From: Nymphaea colorata
Taxonomy: Eukaryota > Streptophyta > Magnoliopsida > Nymphaeales > Nymphaeaceae
Direction of reading: 5' to 3'
Assembly: GCF_008831285.2 (NCBI RefSeq)
Contig: NC_045149.1
Coordinates: 15,340,578-15,404,577, forward strand
DNA: 64,000 bases
This document shows, one piece after another, positions 11,941 through 24,428 of this stretch (positions are counted from its first letter, which is position 1; every line of letters begins with the position of its first letter). The translations under genes were made by a program, and so were the position numbers. A model generated the notes under the pieces. It was not told where the DNA came from and made no database searches. It saw only the letters and a list, made by a program, of their open reading frames with translations.

Positions 11941-14349
11941 TGTGCATTAGTAAATCGAGTTTCGAGACTTTCTGGCTTTTGTGGTGATGAAATGTATGCT
12001 GTTAACGGGCGTCGTTCCTCTATTCATTCTCCACATATTCATCGTTACTAAAATAATACTGACTATGGGAAAATTGTCTCAAATCTTAATGCATTTCTAC
12101 AGAAATGGCTGATAGTTCTTGATATCCAATCTATTGTTTCTTATCTGTGTTTATATTTCCCCATAGCTCCACAGTTTGTGGTTATTGAGAGCATGGATAA
12201 TTTGGTTTTCCTTGTAAAATGCACATACTTAATGTTCTACTCTCGTTTGTCGAATGACTTAGTTTCATGGGCTGGAAAAAAAACACCAAGCTCTACTATT
12301 CTGTCAGGTTTGACTCAATTTTTTTTATTTTAAACTATTCATATTTTGCTGGAGCTTTCCTTTTTTAGTCGATTCTTTCATCAGCAATGTCTAGCGATTA
12401 TAATTGCTTGCTAACTATTCATATTTTTTGTTCACCTTGATTCCACTAAAGATTTAAAGGCTACCATTCTAGTTGGCTGCCAACTGTACTAAATAGAAGT
12501 TGTAATTGGATTTGGCAGCCATTTCTATAAAATTTTGAGGCATTTCACTGCAATGAACAACATTGGGAGGCTGAAAGAGTCACTTCTATGAGTTTTGAGA
12601 AGTGTTTCACTGTAAAGGGCATTTGGAGGGTGAAGGAAATTCAACGCCAAGAGGAATGAGGCACACTTTGCCGACGACATGATCTCTGTCAACGACTTCA
12701 CATTACATTGGTCGAGAAACTAATACCCAAACCCCTCATTCTGCAGGATGCTCTGGCCAGCAGCGGCTTCCCGCAGATCATTGCTTCCCTCATTGTGAGG
12801 CTGAGGTCCACCACTTACTGCCGTCCCCGTAACGCTTTTCCCGTGGACCAGACCCATCTCCAGGAGTGAATGAGGCATCGTTGGGCAGGGACGACCAATC
12901 TCCAGGGGCGGTAAAATTTTCTATCTTCGCCCCTGCCAATAGATCTGATGGCAGAATTCCGCCGCTGAAGGTGGCTTTGATATTTGTTTACCGCCATGCT
13001 GGTCCTCTTCGACTTCTCGACAGGAAACAGCTTTCTTGAGAGGGGAGGACCTTATGGAGATCTTCGATGGTGGTCTGCTTTGTTCGAGGGAATCATATTC
13101 CGGCTCCCTGTTGATATCGCGCTTTCTCGGGTCAGCCATATGCCGCTGCATTCTTTCCCTTCGTTTTCTTGTTAGCTTCTGCTTATGCAGAATGTTCAGC
13201 TTCTCTCTAGTTCAATTTAAATAAAAGATAATGCCTCACTGACACCGACAAGTGCAAGCGCCTTCAAGAAATTTTGGCAATTCACTAGTGTAAGCCGAAA
13301 GAAATATGTAATCACAAAAGCAGTTTTAGTTTACAAGAAAACATAAATTTATGAAGCTCCTCTTATTTCATCCAGGCTTCATGCATCATGTTCTTCAATT
13401 GTTCAAATGAGGCGAGTGCAGACGGAAATACTGTATAATTGTATTAATGTTAAAGAAACGATGTGAATACGTCAAAATACGGCTGAAGCCAGAAGAGGAA
13501 GAACATTTCTTCAATACATTCAAAATGGCTGATAAAATGATTCTACTGGTGAATGACCATTATTTGTATTCCTTGAAGCACGGGAAGCAGGGATATTTTT
13601 CAACCACTAAATGAGATAGCTTGATTATATATTTTATTTAATCTGAAAGTCTGGCAAGCAGCTTTTACCTCCATAGTAGGAATTTTTTTCCCTTATCTTT
13701 CAGTGTCTCTCTCTCTTGAATAACAAAATCTAGACAACATAAGACCCTATACTATAAATGGGCACGTCTCCTCTTCTCCGCGATTCCAGTGGGTATTGGG
13801 TTGAGAGGTATTAAATTTGCACTATGAGATATTGATTTTTTATTTTGATTATAGTTTGGCATTTTCTGGTTGCTGTTCATGTAAGCTTAAATGTATAAAA
13901 TTTATAGTTCTTCTTTCATAAAAAACACGTCTTCCAGCTTTCTTGTTTTCTGGTTTACGTTTCATGGAAAATGATTAAAATGTTGGTAGCGTATGCGCAA
14001 ATTGTCTTCATTTAGCTTGTGTAAGCAAATATTTTATGGGATACGGCTGTCTGTCTATGTGTGTATGTATGCATGTAAAGGTTTTTAAAAGTGAGGGGGC
14101 AGGTGTTCCCTAAACCTGCCCTTTGTCCTTTGGTTTAAAGGGTTAAGTCTGGAGATCCAAACGGCGCTAAGGTAATTTCGGATCTATATCTGACGGCCTG
14201 CTATGGCCAGATCCAAATCCATGCAAAAGACACAAGGCTGAACTCTGTCTCCTTATTCGGATCTACAGGGACTACAACTAGTGTTTCCGTCTACGACAAC
14301 GACGCTGAGGTGAAAAAGATTTCTGATGACAAATTTATCTTTTTCCTCG
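11941..14349. other. Intergenic, with unplaced exon-like patches
   Basis: Mostly AT-rich. From about 12600 to 13180 the GC content rises and the sequence looks like gene debris: a possible exon after TTCTGCAG at 12740-12747 reads DALASSGFPQIIASL and onward, and the minus strand at 12921-13151 has an open frame rich in Arg, Ser and Glu. I do not recognise either. No complete gene. Confidence 0.35.
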
Positions 14350-15870
14350 TTGTTGCCTATTGAAACCGCTTTTTTATCTAATTTTCTTTGTTTTCTCTTC
14401 TTCTTCACAGGGCATCTTCGAAGGATTTGGCTTCACAGGCAATCATGAAGCCTAAAACTGATGAGTTGAGATGAAAATAACCAGGTTGCTCAAAAATTGC
14501 CGACGGTTGTGAGTGAGATTCTAGCAGATGATTGGCGTTTGGTTGATTTTGTAGTGGCTGACGCTTGTGCAAACGAAGTGTTGGATGCTTCGACTCAAGT
14601 CCTTTTTAGCTCTCTCTCTCTCTCTATTTAGTGTTTTCCTCTCTTCTTTCCTCCTAGCGTGTGTGAGTGAACGGGCGGCCGGCTTGTATCAGGTCCTCAG
14701 GAGAGGACCTGACGGCCGGAAAGGAGACTTTCTCTGTTCCCCTCCTTTTTACTCCTTTTATTATATGTATTTCGTTCTTTTCTGTTTTCCTTTATCATGG
14801 CACTTTCTCCCCTATATGGTGGAATTTATGTTGGGTTGGAGTTGAGGATGTGGCGGAAGAGTGAAAACGACTCCCTTCGTCTCCAAGGCATTCCGTGATG
14901 AGGGCTTCTAAGTCTGGTCCGGGTGAGGAGGCTGCAAATCTGAGATCTGTTTCACGGCGAACCTCTTTGAGTGGAGGTGGGATGATGCTAGAGATTTGCT
15001 AAAGCTACCCGAATCTGGTGTTGAGGAACATTAAACCAAGATATAGACAACAGGAAGGAATGGGTCGGTTGAACCACGAATGAAAAATTCAAATATTAGT
15101 TAAAAAGATGCTTTTTTTTTGGAAAAGGAAGGCAAGCAGAATCGATGCGATAGTACAGTCCAAACACAGCTGCACCACATAGAAAAGAAGCTAGCTTTGC
15201 TAGATGGGGTGCAACTACTTGCAAAACTAGCTCCATTCATTTTCCTCCTTTTTCACTTCCTTTTACAATTACAATATATATATATATATATATATATATT
15301 GTAAAATGTTTTGTTGGTTTTCCTGCTTCGCTCTCCTACGTGATCAAATTTTACATTCCCTTGCAGTTTTTTCTTTTAGATACCCTAGATTCGATGTTCT
15401 CCATTTTTTTTTATGTTCCAGCACATTCTTCAGGCTGAATTATACAGGTTCCGATCCACCGTAGTGGTTACTTACTTAGTTTCCGAATAAATCGTTAGTG
15501 CTAGAGACAGACAACTCATGTGGGCATTGTCTCCGTCTGTTTATAGTTTTTGCCACGCAGCTTTTGTTTAGACTATGGTACACATTTTGCCTCTTTACGG
15601 TCATGCGCCGGTTTCTAACCTCATAGCCGTCTAAAACTCGGCATCCTTTTGTTTCCAGAGATTTGTTTCCTGCCTCCGGCGGCTCCGCTGGTGCACGTGT
15701 TTCCTGCCTCCGGCGGCTCCGCTGGTGCACGTGTTTCCTGCCTCCGGCGGCTCCCTCATAGTCGTGACTTATGCTTTCCAAGAAAGGGATACAATCTTCT
15801 ACCTTATGATCGATGCTGGCTTGCACTACAACACCAATTTTTTTATTAAGTGCTTGGGGTCGGTTCTCTT
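14350..15870. mobile_element. Rearranged relative of the giant palindrome arms
   Basis: The part from about 14380 to 15250 matches 28470-29390 in the same orientation (shared CAGGCAATCA, GTGGCTGACGCTTGTGC-like, GAGGATGTGGCGGAAGAG, ACAACAGGAAGGAATGGG). After a TA repeat at 15277-15298, the part from 15300 to 15620 matches 33420-33740, the inner part of the other arm. The DUF630 exon between them is absent. A short perfect hairpin lies at 14690-14711. No transposase frame is seen. Confidence 0.7.
15665..15755. repeat. 34-bp minisatellite, about 2.7 copies
   Basis: GC-rich unit beginning TTTCCTGCCTCCGGCGGCTC and ending GCACGTG, in direct tandem at about 15666, 15700 and 15734. Absent from the matching part of the giant palindrome, so it expanded locally. 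Confidence 0.9.
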
Positions 15871-16233
15871 CATTAAAGCATCTATATCAATAACTTAACA
15901 AGTTGTGTCTTACTGTCCTTCACATTACTCTTTACCAAATCGAAGCCGATTCAGTGTCTCGATGAAACCGATCTTAGCGATATTGGCCCTCACCGAGATG
16001 ATTCGGCCGATTCCATGTCCCGGACCGACCAACATCAAATAATACCTGATTGATTTCTTAAATCGAAACGCTTAAGAATAATTTAACATTTATGAAGCGA
16101 GGGAAAATGGTCTTCCGTGAAACTAGGGCTTGACTGTGAGGTCCATTCTTGCAGCCAAATGGAAGAACTTTACTCTTCACCCCCAAAAATTTAACACAGC
16201 AGACAACACTTCTCTCCCTCAAACTCTCCTGTA

Positions 16234-16425
16234 TAAATCCTCTGATTCTGCTCCCACTTTCGCCACCGCCGTAAACCCCTCTGTGCTGGCTTCCTTTGAG
16301 GACTAGGCTCGGAGCCTCCACACCACCGGATCGCCGCAGTTTCTCGGCCGGTGGTCCGAGTCCGACTATGGCTCCCATGTGATAATAGGAGTGATCGACA
16401 CCGGGATCTGGCCGGAGCACAGTCA
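16234..16425 (+). pseudogene. Subtilase (S8) fragment, left arm of P3
   Basis: Part of a plant subtilisin-like serine protease, covering the end of the I9 propeptide and the catalytic Asp block. One frame reads ATAVNPSVLASFED, a TAG stop, then [27 protein letters not shown] and VIDTGIWPE. The DTGIWPE motif holds the catalytic Asp. No His or Ser blocks follow, so it cannot make a protease. The TAG lies where the other arm has a Gln codon. Confidence 0.85.
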
Positions 16426-16443
16426 CGATGATAATAAGACCAA

Positions 16444-16710
16444 CTAAAAAAACCTACAGCAGGTCCTTATGAATTTCTCTTTTCTCACTAACTTTCTCAC
16501 TATAGGGCAGACGACATATCGGCTCATTACGAGTACAGAGGAGGCAAGTTGAGGTCGATATTGAGAGGCTTCTTTCTTACCTTTTTCTTCTTCTTTTTCT
16601 TCAAGTGGAGGTAGGTTGAGGTCGATATGCTGCCTGTGGAACATCATGTAGCCACCCAACGCCTGGATAGTTGGGAAGCATCTTCTACAGATAGAGGAGC
16701 AGTTTCCCAA
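16444..16710 (-). pseudogene. C2H2 QALGGH-type zinc finger plus EAR motif fragment
   Basis: Minus-strand frame reads CRRCFPTIQALGGYMMFHRQ, which fits a plant C2H2 finger (CxxCF...QALGGH...H) with the family's conserved GGH changed to GGY, then HIDLNLPPLEE, an EAR-type repression motif (DLNLPP), then an acidic stretch. In plants such proteins are transcriptional repressors. Only the fragment is here, spanning the centre of foldback P3. The right arm has a decayed counterpart (IDLNLLPPEEEE near 16766-16800, plus strand). Confidence 0.65.
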
Positions 16711-16959
16711 CTAGTGGCCACATGACGTTCTAGAAGCGGCCAGCCAGAAAGAAGCTCCTGGGTATCGATCTCAATCTGCTTCCACCTGAAGAAGAAGAGG
16801 CCAGAAAAGAAGCCTTTGGATATCAATGTCAACCTGCCTCCTCTGTACTCCATAGTGAGTGGCTATGTCGTCGCCTAGTAGTGAGAGAAAGTTAGTGAGA
16901 AAAGAGAAATTCATAAAGACTTGCTTGTAGTTTTTTTTAGTTGGTCTTATTATCATCGT

Positions 16960-17165
16960 GCCTGTGCTCCATCCGGGTGTTGATCACTCCTATTATCACA
17001 TCGGATCCATAGTCGGACTCGGACCACAGACCGAGAAACTGTGGCGATCGGGTGGTGTGGAGGCTCCGAGCCTGGTCCTCAAAGGAAGCCAGCACGGAGG
17101 GGTTTACGTCGGTGGCGAAAGTGGGAGCAGAAGCAGAGGATTTATACAGTAGAGTTTGAGAGCAA
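16960..17165 (-). pseudogene. Subtilase (S8) fragment, right arm of P3
   Basis: Inverted partner of 16234-16425. On the minus strand it reads TDVNPSVLASFEDQARSLHT, TRSPQFLGLWSES and DYGSDVIIGVINTRM. It keeps residues lost in the left arm (Gln instead of the stop; Arg, Leu and Asp at family-typical places), but the catalytic Asp is Asn and the GIWPE part is lost. The two arms have therefore decayed independently. Confidence 0.8.
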
Positions 17166-17467
17166 GGAGTGTTGTTGTCTGCTGTGTGAAATTTTGGTGG
17201 TGAAAGTAAAGTTCTTCTATTTGGCTGCGAGAATAGACCCCACAGTCAAGCCCTAGTTTCACGGAAGACCATTTTCCCTCGCTTCATAAATGTTAAATCA
17301 TTCTTAGGCGTTCGGATTTAAGAAATAAATCAGGTATTATTTGATGTTGGTCGGTCGGGGACATGGAATCGGCCGAATCTTCTCGGTGAGGGCCAATATC
17401 GCTAGGATCGGTCACACTGAATCGGCTTCGAATTGGTAAAGAGTAAAGTGAAGGACAGACAGTAAGA

Positions 17468-17830
17468 CCCTTAAGACCCTGACTGAGAATACGAGGAAGG
17501 AAATTCTCACAACACATACAACACACAAAAGCTTCCTAGTGGTTCTTGGGTCTACGGGAAGACCGACGTCCACAGTTAAAGGGCCTCGCTCGCTTAGTCG
17601 GCGTCCTTCTCTATGTTCCTCCTCCTTATATAATCATCCTCACAATTCCTGTGCGCCTCTCACACTGAACTGAGGATGCGGATTCCTGATTTGGTGGATT
17701 CAAATCCATAGCCATAAGGTAATTCCATCTTCTTTCTTTATTTGTTAATTTTCCTAATTATAATGAACCATTTTTTATTTTTTTACAGCCCGTAAACATA
17801 AATTATGAGATTGGGATTTGAAAGGGCTCA
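17468..17830 (-). mobile_element. Copia-like LTR relic R3
   Basis: Matches 35395-35790 closely and the outer parts of R1 and R2 more loosely (shared CGGCGTCCTTCTCTA, TTATATAATC, GATTTGGTGGATTCAAATCC). On the minus strand it has a TATATAAGG box, as expected for an LTR promoter. No primer site or gag follows; it ends where foldback P3 begins. Confidence 0.6.
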
Positions 17831-18490
17831 AATATCTCTGATCAGAACTGATCAATTAAACCCTGTCCTCCAGTGAAACGAATACCTCTGGATCTAAATA
17901 TCTCTGATCAGATTAGATCGGAGTAAAGATTTGAGGTCCATATCCCATCATTCCTGATCTTATATCCAATTCTGTTCTCTGGATGTGCTTTGAACCGGGT
18001 TTGCCCCCCATTTGAGAAGTCTCCGAAATTCCATGTTTAATCGAATCGGATCTCAAAAAAAAAGTCCAAATGATCCTATTTCCAAATCCAGATATTTTGG
18101 ATCTCAAGCCAAGTACAACTTGAAGGCTAGGATCCAGATTTACAAAATGGAGTTCCAAACTATTGCCTCAATCAGGATGATGAGATCATTTTCTGATCAA
18201 ATGCTTCGCAAAACAAAATAAAAGAAAGTAAACAACTTTTGTTATCCAGATCCCGCCCCGCCTGGCTGATTGTGGCGTGTCCTGCCAAAGGACGCGACGG
18301 GGCCATCCCTCCCCACGCCCGTCTAGGCTCCTTGGCTCGCACTGAATTTCAAATTGTTTTTTGACATTTAATTTAGAAAAATAATAATTTAGTCCATATA
18401 AAATTTTGAAAAAACTATTTATTTCGGTTAAAATTTTAAAACTATAGTTCGGCCCTCCTAATGAAAAATTTCTATGTCAGACCTAATTAG
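17831..18490. repeat. Dispersed repeat block shared with 35.8-37.6 kb
   Basis: Continues the similarity of the R3 flank to the right part of the window: AAATCCAGATATTTTGGATC and AGCCAAGTACAACTTGAAG recur near 36370-36410, and the hAT-like tail at 18361-18490 recurs at 37478-37610. The right-hand copy is longer because other sequence, including Copia gag debris, lies inside it. Confidence 0.65.
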
Positions 18491-21400
18491 CATAATGGTT
18501 AAAGTCGAAAAATCAAAGTCTTTTTTTGTCATTTATTGGAATTAAGAATTTAGTTCAACGCCATACATCTGCACTACGATTCATATCCAAAAAGGTACAT
18601 ACCAAGACAACTGGTGCTAGGGCTTACAATTGCAATTCTAAACCCTATATCTGTTCTCGATACTATCAACATAAGAGTAGTTTAGTATGCACATAGAGGG
18701 TGTTATATCACACACACACATGGGTTAGGTTGGGTAAGGTTTTGGACAAAGAGGACAACTAATACATATACACACATATATACATATGAACACAAGTCAC
18801 ACATGTATTTTATATATATATATATATATATATGAGTATTTAACATGTTTTCTAATAATAAATACTCAATCATACCATCAAATTCAAAAATCAAACACAA
18901 ATATTCTATTCTACTCTATCCCCACCTGCCTAATAGCTCATTCCTTGCACGTTAAGCTTAATGAATCAAGAATTGAAGAAAAAAAAAAAGGACAGTTTAT
19001 TAGGAATAAAAAAACATCCAGAAAAAGAAGACTTAACCTATATTTACTAAGTTGGACCCTACGTTTACTAACTACAGGATATAAAATTTCACACAAAAAA
19101 AAAAAGAGTCAAATCAAAAGCAAACAAAAAAGAGTCAAATCAACAAAGCAAACAAAAGTACAAACCTTTCCACCATGCCCTGCATGGTTAATGACAAAGA
19201 TCCAAAATTCTAAAAAAAAAAATGATGATTAGTAAATGATGTTGCAAATGGAACCTAGTTTGTTCGACCAAAAACTGGTGTCCAACTTACAAATATCAAA
19301 GAAGTTCTTAAATACTTATTGCATGATTTATCAATCCATATGAAGACCCACCCATATGCATCTGTTTTACCACTGGGGACAGTTGAAAGTTGTTTACGGT
19401 ATTCCCTTCTGCCATAAAAAGGCAGGTGGAAATTTATTGCATCCATCATTTCTGCCAGCTTCATTCTCCAAAAAAAATATGTGAACCTGCAAATGCAACA
19501 TTAGTATTTTCATGAGAAAATTGGAAAGAAGAAACTGTAATTGCAGATGGTATGTGTGTCTGAAGCTCAAAGATAGCCCTTGCCCTTGCACAGCAGTTAC
19601 ATCTATCTGTTGCACATGCAAATCTTGTACATCTTGCAAAGATACTCAACTATGTCCCCATACCCACCTCGGGGCTCAGATTCAAAGTGTTAGGAGGCAA
19701 ATCATTACCACCATTTATTTGTTCTCTGACGCCAACATACTGGTAAGTTTAACTGTTGGTTGCATAAAACATTTCGTTCCTACCATCCCCCAGGTATTCA
19801 AAATGCTTTCCTCAAGGCGAGGTGCAAGAAGTTCAACACAATTTTGTGGAGAGCGAGGGTGGCCTGGCAAGGTGTTTGTATATGTACTGGCAGTCGAGTA
19901 GTTCATCTATATCATGTACCCTAGAAGTGCCGAATCTAGGAAGCGATTCTGACAACAATCCTTGAGATATAAGGTAGACATAACATCACTTCGACTACTA
20001 TAACCAGAGAAATATGTAGCCCTGACCATCTTCTCTAAAGATTTAACTGCGGAAGGTTCAATATCAGCCAAGCTGAATGTCACACAAGAGGGCACCTAGA
20101 ATCCAAGAATAGGATGGAATGACAACAAATTCAAATAAGTGTTTGCAGCAACCACATGATGAACATTTGCTTTTCAGATTGGCAACAAACTCATCCAGTA
20201 TAATTCCCTATCTTCAAAAAAAAAATTTATAAAAAATGTTCACATTTCCTGATCATACCAAGAACTAGTTCACAAAAGCCCACAGACATTTGTATCTGAA
20301 ATACAGTGTAGGAAAGAAACCACGTAATCCAATAAAAGCAGCAAACAATTTTATGAACCATGATGCCAAAAGTGTTGAGCACAGAGCCAAAATACAAAGA
20401 CCAAATAAAAGCAGAAAATAATTTTCTATGAACAGGAGAAAGAAAGATATGGCTCACAAGCAAATTCATTAGTTTTTTTTCACTCTCTTTGTTCTAGGAA
20501 CTACTTATTCTACTTGTGTTATTTGTACCTTAACCAACCACAGACCAAGCAGCATGTGCTTTAAACAACAACAAACATTATGCATTAAAACACAACAAAC
20601 ATAAAAAGAAAGGGCATTGGTTTGTGGTCAGCATATCAAAAACACATTCCTAAGGATGCCTTCAACCAACTCTACAGCCGCCCCTAGTTGTATAAGTACT
20701 TTGGTTTTTCCAAAAATGTTGTCATTGAATGGCGAATGGCATGAGAGGCTTTTGGTTCGCCAACCGCAACAGGCATGGGCAGGTGACCAAGTTCAGGAAA
20801 ACCTAGAATTTTAGGATCAAGTTTACGAATTCATGCAATAGTGGCCAACCTCTGCATAAAATGCTTGTTGTATCAACTGTTATGAACTAAAAAAAAAAAC
20901 AATATCACTGTTCACCTTGTAGTTCATGATCCTAGGCCTTACCTGCAGCAACAACATCTGGATAAGAACTTTAAAAAATTCAAGACCAATAAAAAATCTG
21001 AAAACAAGTTTTCCACGACCTTCTAAAATAAGCTTTAGTTGTGTCATTTTCACGCATAAAAAACTTACATCCTAACATAATTTGGACCAACCTCGACCCA
21101 CCTTCTCCTCCAATGTAGGAAAAACATTTCGGTTATGGGAAGGTGAAGAACTAGATTAAAAAAACAATAGCCTCAATCGATTGAGAGCAGATCGAACAGC
21201 CAACCTTAAATGAGTCGCACAACATAAATAATATCAATGAGAAAAGATTCAATAACATCATAAATTTTCCCCAACGTAGGATACTGTCCTGCATACCAAT
21301 CAAAATACCCGTATCTAACATGACACAAGAAGGAACAAGAAGAAAACTGAATCCTAACCTAGTCCAAAACTAAGAAGGACACAACTGTCGAAGCAAATGC

Positions 21401-22584
21401 ATGAGTGGGTAGTTGGTGACCATGAAGAACAAATCCACCCCGTTTTGCAAAACCATGTATTCCAAACCAAGACAAATATTAGATGAAGCTAGAAATAAAA
21501 CTCATGCAACTGCAAAGAACTTTTCTAAAATGTCAGAATTCAAAATCAACCAGTTCTTTTGAAAAAGGACAAGAGATCTTCCATGATAGCCTCAACGCTC
21601 AGTCTTGGTTATGTCATTGAAAAACATGTTGAAGACATGTCTTGGTTATGTCATTGAAAAACATGTCCAACCCACTTCATCTTACGGGTTTTCGACGAGC
21701 TAAAGGTTCGTAAGTCATTATCTTCTCGAAATAGACATAAATCAACTATATGCCAATCTTCTCACGATGTCAACAAAAAGAAATACAACAATTGTTTCAT
21801 ATTGACAGATCATTTCCTAACTATGCACATGGCCGTGAGATGTCAAACAAAGTGAAACCCAATCATTCTTGTATTGATTTAGACAAACAAAGAGGCAAAC
21901 AAGAGATGAAGATATCAAGAACCCAAGAACAAAAACCCCTCTAAATTTTCCCCCTCCCCCTAAATTCGGACTTGTATCAAATCAAACTTAAAGCATTTAT
22001 TCTAAGAGGAAAAAAAAAAAGAAAAAATGTTTGTGGAAAGGCAACGTGTCGTCCATCTAGCGCTCATGATTTTTTCTACTTTCATATGTTCAAAATCACT
22101 TTGAAATATTTAAATGTTCAGTTATCATAAATTTGAGATTCCCTCGGACTAAGTCCGAATCATGGGGTTTGCCAACTATTGTCAGGTAAGCATCTACCAC
22201 CACTAAGCATCATAGAATATTGTGTTTTTGAAACATATATGCATGCCTACTATACATAATTGAAAATACCATGTTCTTGTTAGAGGAAATATGATGTGAT
22301 TATGAATGTCTTTCTTGAACTCTCCAATAGAACACTACGACATATCTAGCACAAGAAGGTATATTCAATTCACGAACCAATATGTTTACCAAATTGATGA
22401 GTTGTCACTTTCCTTGGTTGCATTTCGTATATGTTCATGAACATGCATGCTGCATTATGGGTAGGTTCAGCCTGCGGATATATACATAAAGTCATGCTCT
22501 CACATGGTTGGTGGGGAAAGAGTCCAACTTTATCAAATCAGCATTGAAAATGATTGCAGTCGATGCTCCATCGCCAGCAGTGGG
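18491..22584. other. Long AT-rich stretch without a recognisable gene
   Basis: Contains CA and TA microsatellites (about 18710-18835) and many A-runs. On the minus strand, segments at 19255-19464 (ending ...VSWTPVFGRTN), 19715-19906 and 19907-20095 (CVTFSLADIEPSAVKSLEK...) look mildly coding-like and could be exons of one decayed or unrecognised gene, but I found no consistent splice chain. A direct repeat of about 35 bp (GTCTTGGTTATGTCATTGAA) occurs at 21602 and 21638. Confidence 0.4.
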
Positions 22585-24382
22585 GGTGATGATTTTTTTA
22601 TTTATTTTATTTAATATTTTAAAAATTGAAGGTGGATTGTGAAGGGTAAATTTGTAATTTGGGTTTATATCTTAATATATTTTAAAATGACGCTTTTTAT
22701 GAGTTTTATGAAAACATTGAGAGCTTATTTGACGCAGTTCAAAAGTTGAAGGTGTAATTGTTATTAGCCCAAAGGATGGGTGTTCCTTTCTAAATTTTTC
22801 CTATCTTTTCATTCACAATAAAAAAATATCTTGGATTTTTTATATTTCGTGCTTGAATTTAAAACGGAGACGTTTTCTCTGGCGTCGGAACAACCGTTCC
22901 GATATCTCCAGCGAATGGCGTCGATGTTATATCTTAGAAGATTGAGGCGTCTTTCACAAACCTGTCGCGTTAAATAAATGGCATTCGCGCCATATCTTTT
23001 CTTGAAACCGATGGCTTCCGCCCCCCTCCGACTCCACCCTCTTCCCGCCCCCTCCATCCTTCCCTCCTCATCTGATTTTCAAAATCCCGCTAAAACCCTA
23101 ACCTTGAAATTCCCTTTAAAGATTCGTCGTCCGATCATCTCAGGGCTCCTTATCGGAGTCGGAGGAGGATCGATGGCTTAGAGAAGAGCGGCGGTGGCTT
23201 CCAGAGGAATCGAGATGGAATTCCAAGCGGGATGCACTCGATCGAGAGATCTAGGCCATGAAGTTCGAGATCGAGGCTCTAAAGCGGGAGCGATTGTCAC
23301 AGGAAGCATCAGTCATTGATCTGATCACGAATCTCACGGGTCTCTTGCAGACCCTGAAGGGTGCAGATTTGAAGTCCGTCTTGGCGTCATCTCGTAATCA
23401 GATTCCTGATCGAATCGAAGAAGTTCCTGTTGTTGACTCCGTGCCAGAGGAAGAGCGGAAAGAAAAGAGGAGGCTGCGGAGGAAGGGTTCAGAAGGAGAG
23501 GATGTTAGAGGCTTAGAGCTATGTAGGTCTGCCATGGAAGACGGTGAAATTTCTTGCATTTTTTATGAAGGCGAGTTTAGCTTGTGTTCTCAAGTTGTTC
23601 TGTTCTATTGTTTAATCTGGGATATCCGTGGTTTAAAGTGGGAAAACAGACGGGATATGGTATGTTGTCAATCTCCATTCACAAACTTACTTACTGATCC
23701 AGAAATAAGGCGAGAGTGCTGATCTGTACATAACTTTACATGGTTTAAGTATGTAAAGGCGCTACCAACTCTGCCTTTTCTGTTCGTAAAAAATTGTAAT
23801 TTTGGTAGATCAGTTACTTTATGTTTTTTATTTTCTTGCAGAGAACGTATTGAATTTGCTTGGCGTCCTTTAGGGTTCCTATTTTGATTTGTCTTTGCTT
23901 TTCACTTTTGGCAGCAAGCTTTGCAGAAATTAGGATTCTACTCAGGCGCGGAGGATGTAGAATTTTCAACCTTTTCGAGCGGAGCCGAGAATGCTGTAAA
24001 AACATGGCAAGTATGTGAAAACTGCTCTTTGTTTTCTTGTACGCGTGTTTGTTTTGTTTTGTTTTGTTTTTCTCTCTGTAACTGATTGGTAAACTATCTG
24101 ACCATTCTCCCTTTGTTAAAATTGGTTCCTAAGACAGAACCTTGTATTATTGCCTCGTCTAATTTCTTATATATCAACTCTCTAAGGGTGGTTTGGACCA
24201 TGCGATGAAGTTATTGAACCTCTCTCTAATCTATGCTAGCGTTATACGTTTGGTTATGTGTCATTAGATATTGTCGGCGGTTGATATTTCACCAGATAGT
24301 GCGAACATGATATTAACCTGACTAATATCTGACAGCGTCACAGCAGCCACTGGTCGAAACTCTCTCTCTCTCTCTCTATCTA

Positions 24383-24428
<46 letters not shown>

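Larger units (their letters stand above)
15908..17467. repeat. Foldback element P3 with captured subtilase and zinc-finger pieces
   Basis: Inverted repeat, arms about 780 bp, centre near 16692. Outer blocks match from TCTTACTGTCCTTCAC on the left to its complement near 17460 on the right. Each arm holds a subtilase segment and a zinc-finger segment (separate entries). The arms also contain a roughly 60-bp stretch, CTTTATGAATTTCTCTTTTC onward, that recurs in both arms of the giant palindrome, where different gene pieces lie inside it. The right end abuts an LTR-like block at 17468. Confidence 0.85.

Noticed and set aside
14567-14845. Hydrophobic open frame repeated at 34978-35322 (minus) and partly near 28778
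   Set aside because: The repetition comes from the shared repeat DNA. The hydrophobic run is largely a CT/TTC-rich tract, the three versions differ by frame breaks, and no known membrane protein family fits.
18810-19232. 148-codon frame over a TA repeat and A-rich DNA
   Set aside because: Lys/Thr/Tyr-rich low-complexity translation of AT-rich DNA.
19255-20095. Minus-strand exon-like segments
   Set aside because: Composition is suggestive, but I could not chain them with consistent splice sites or name a family.
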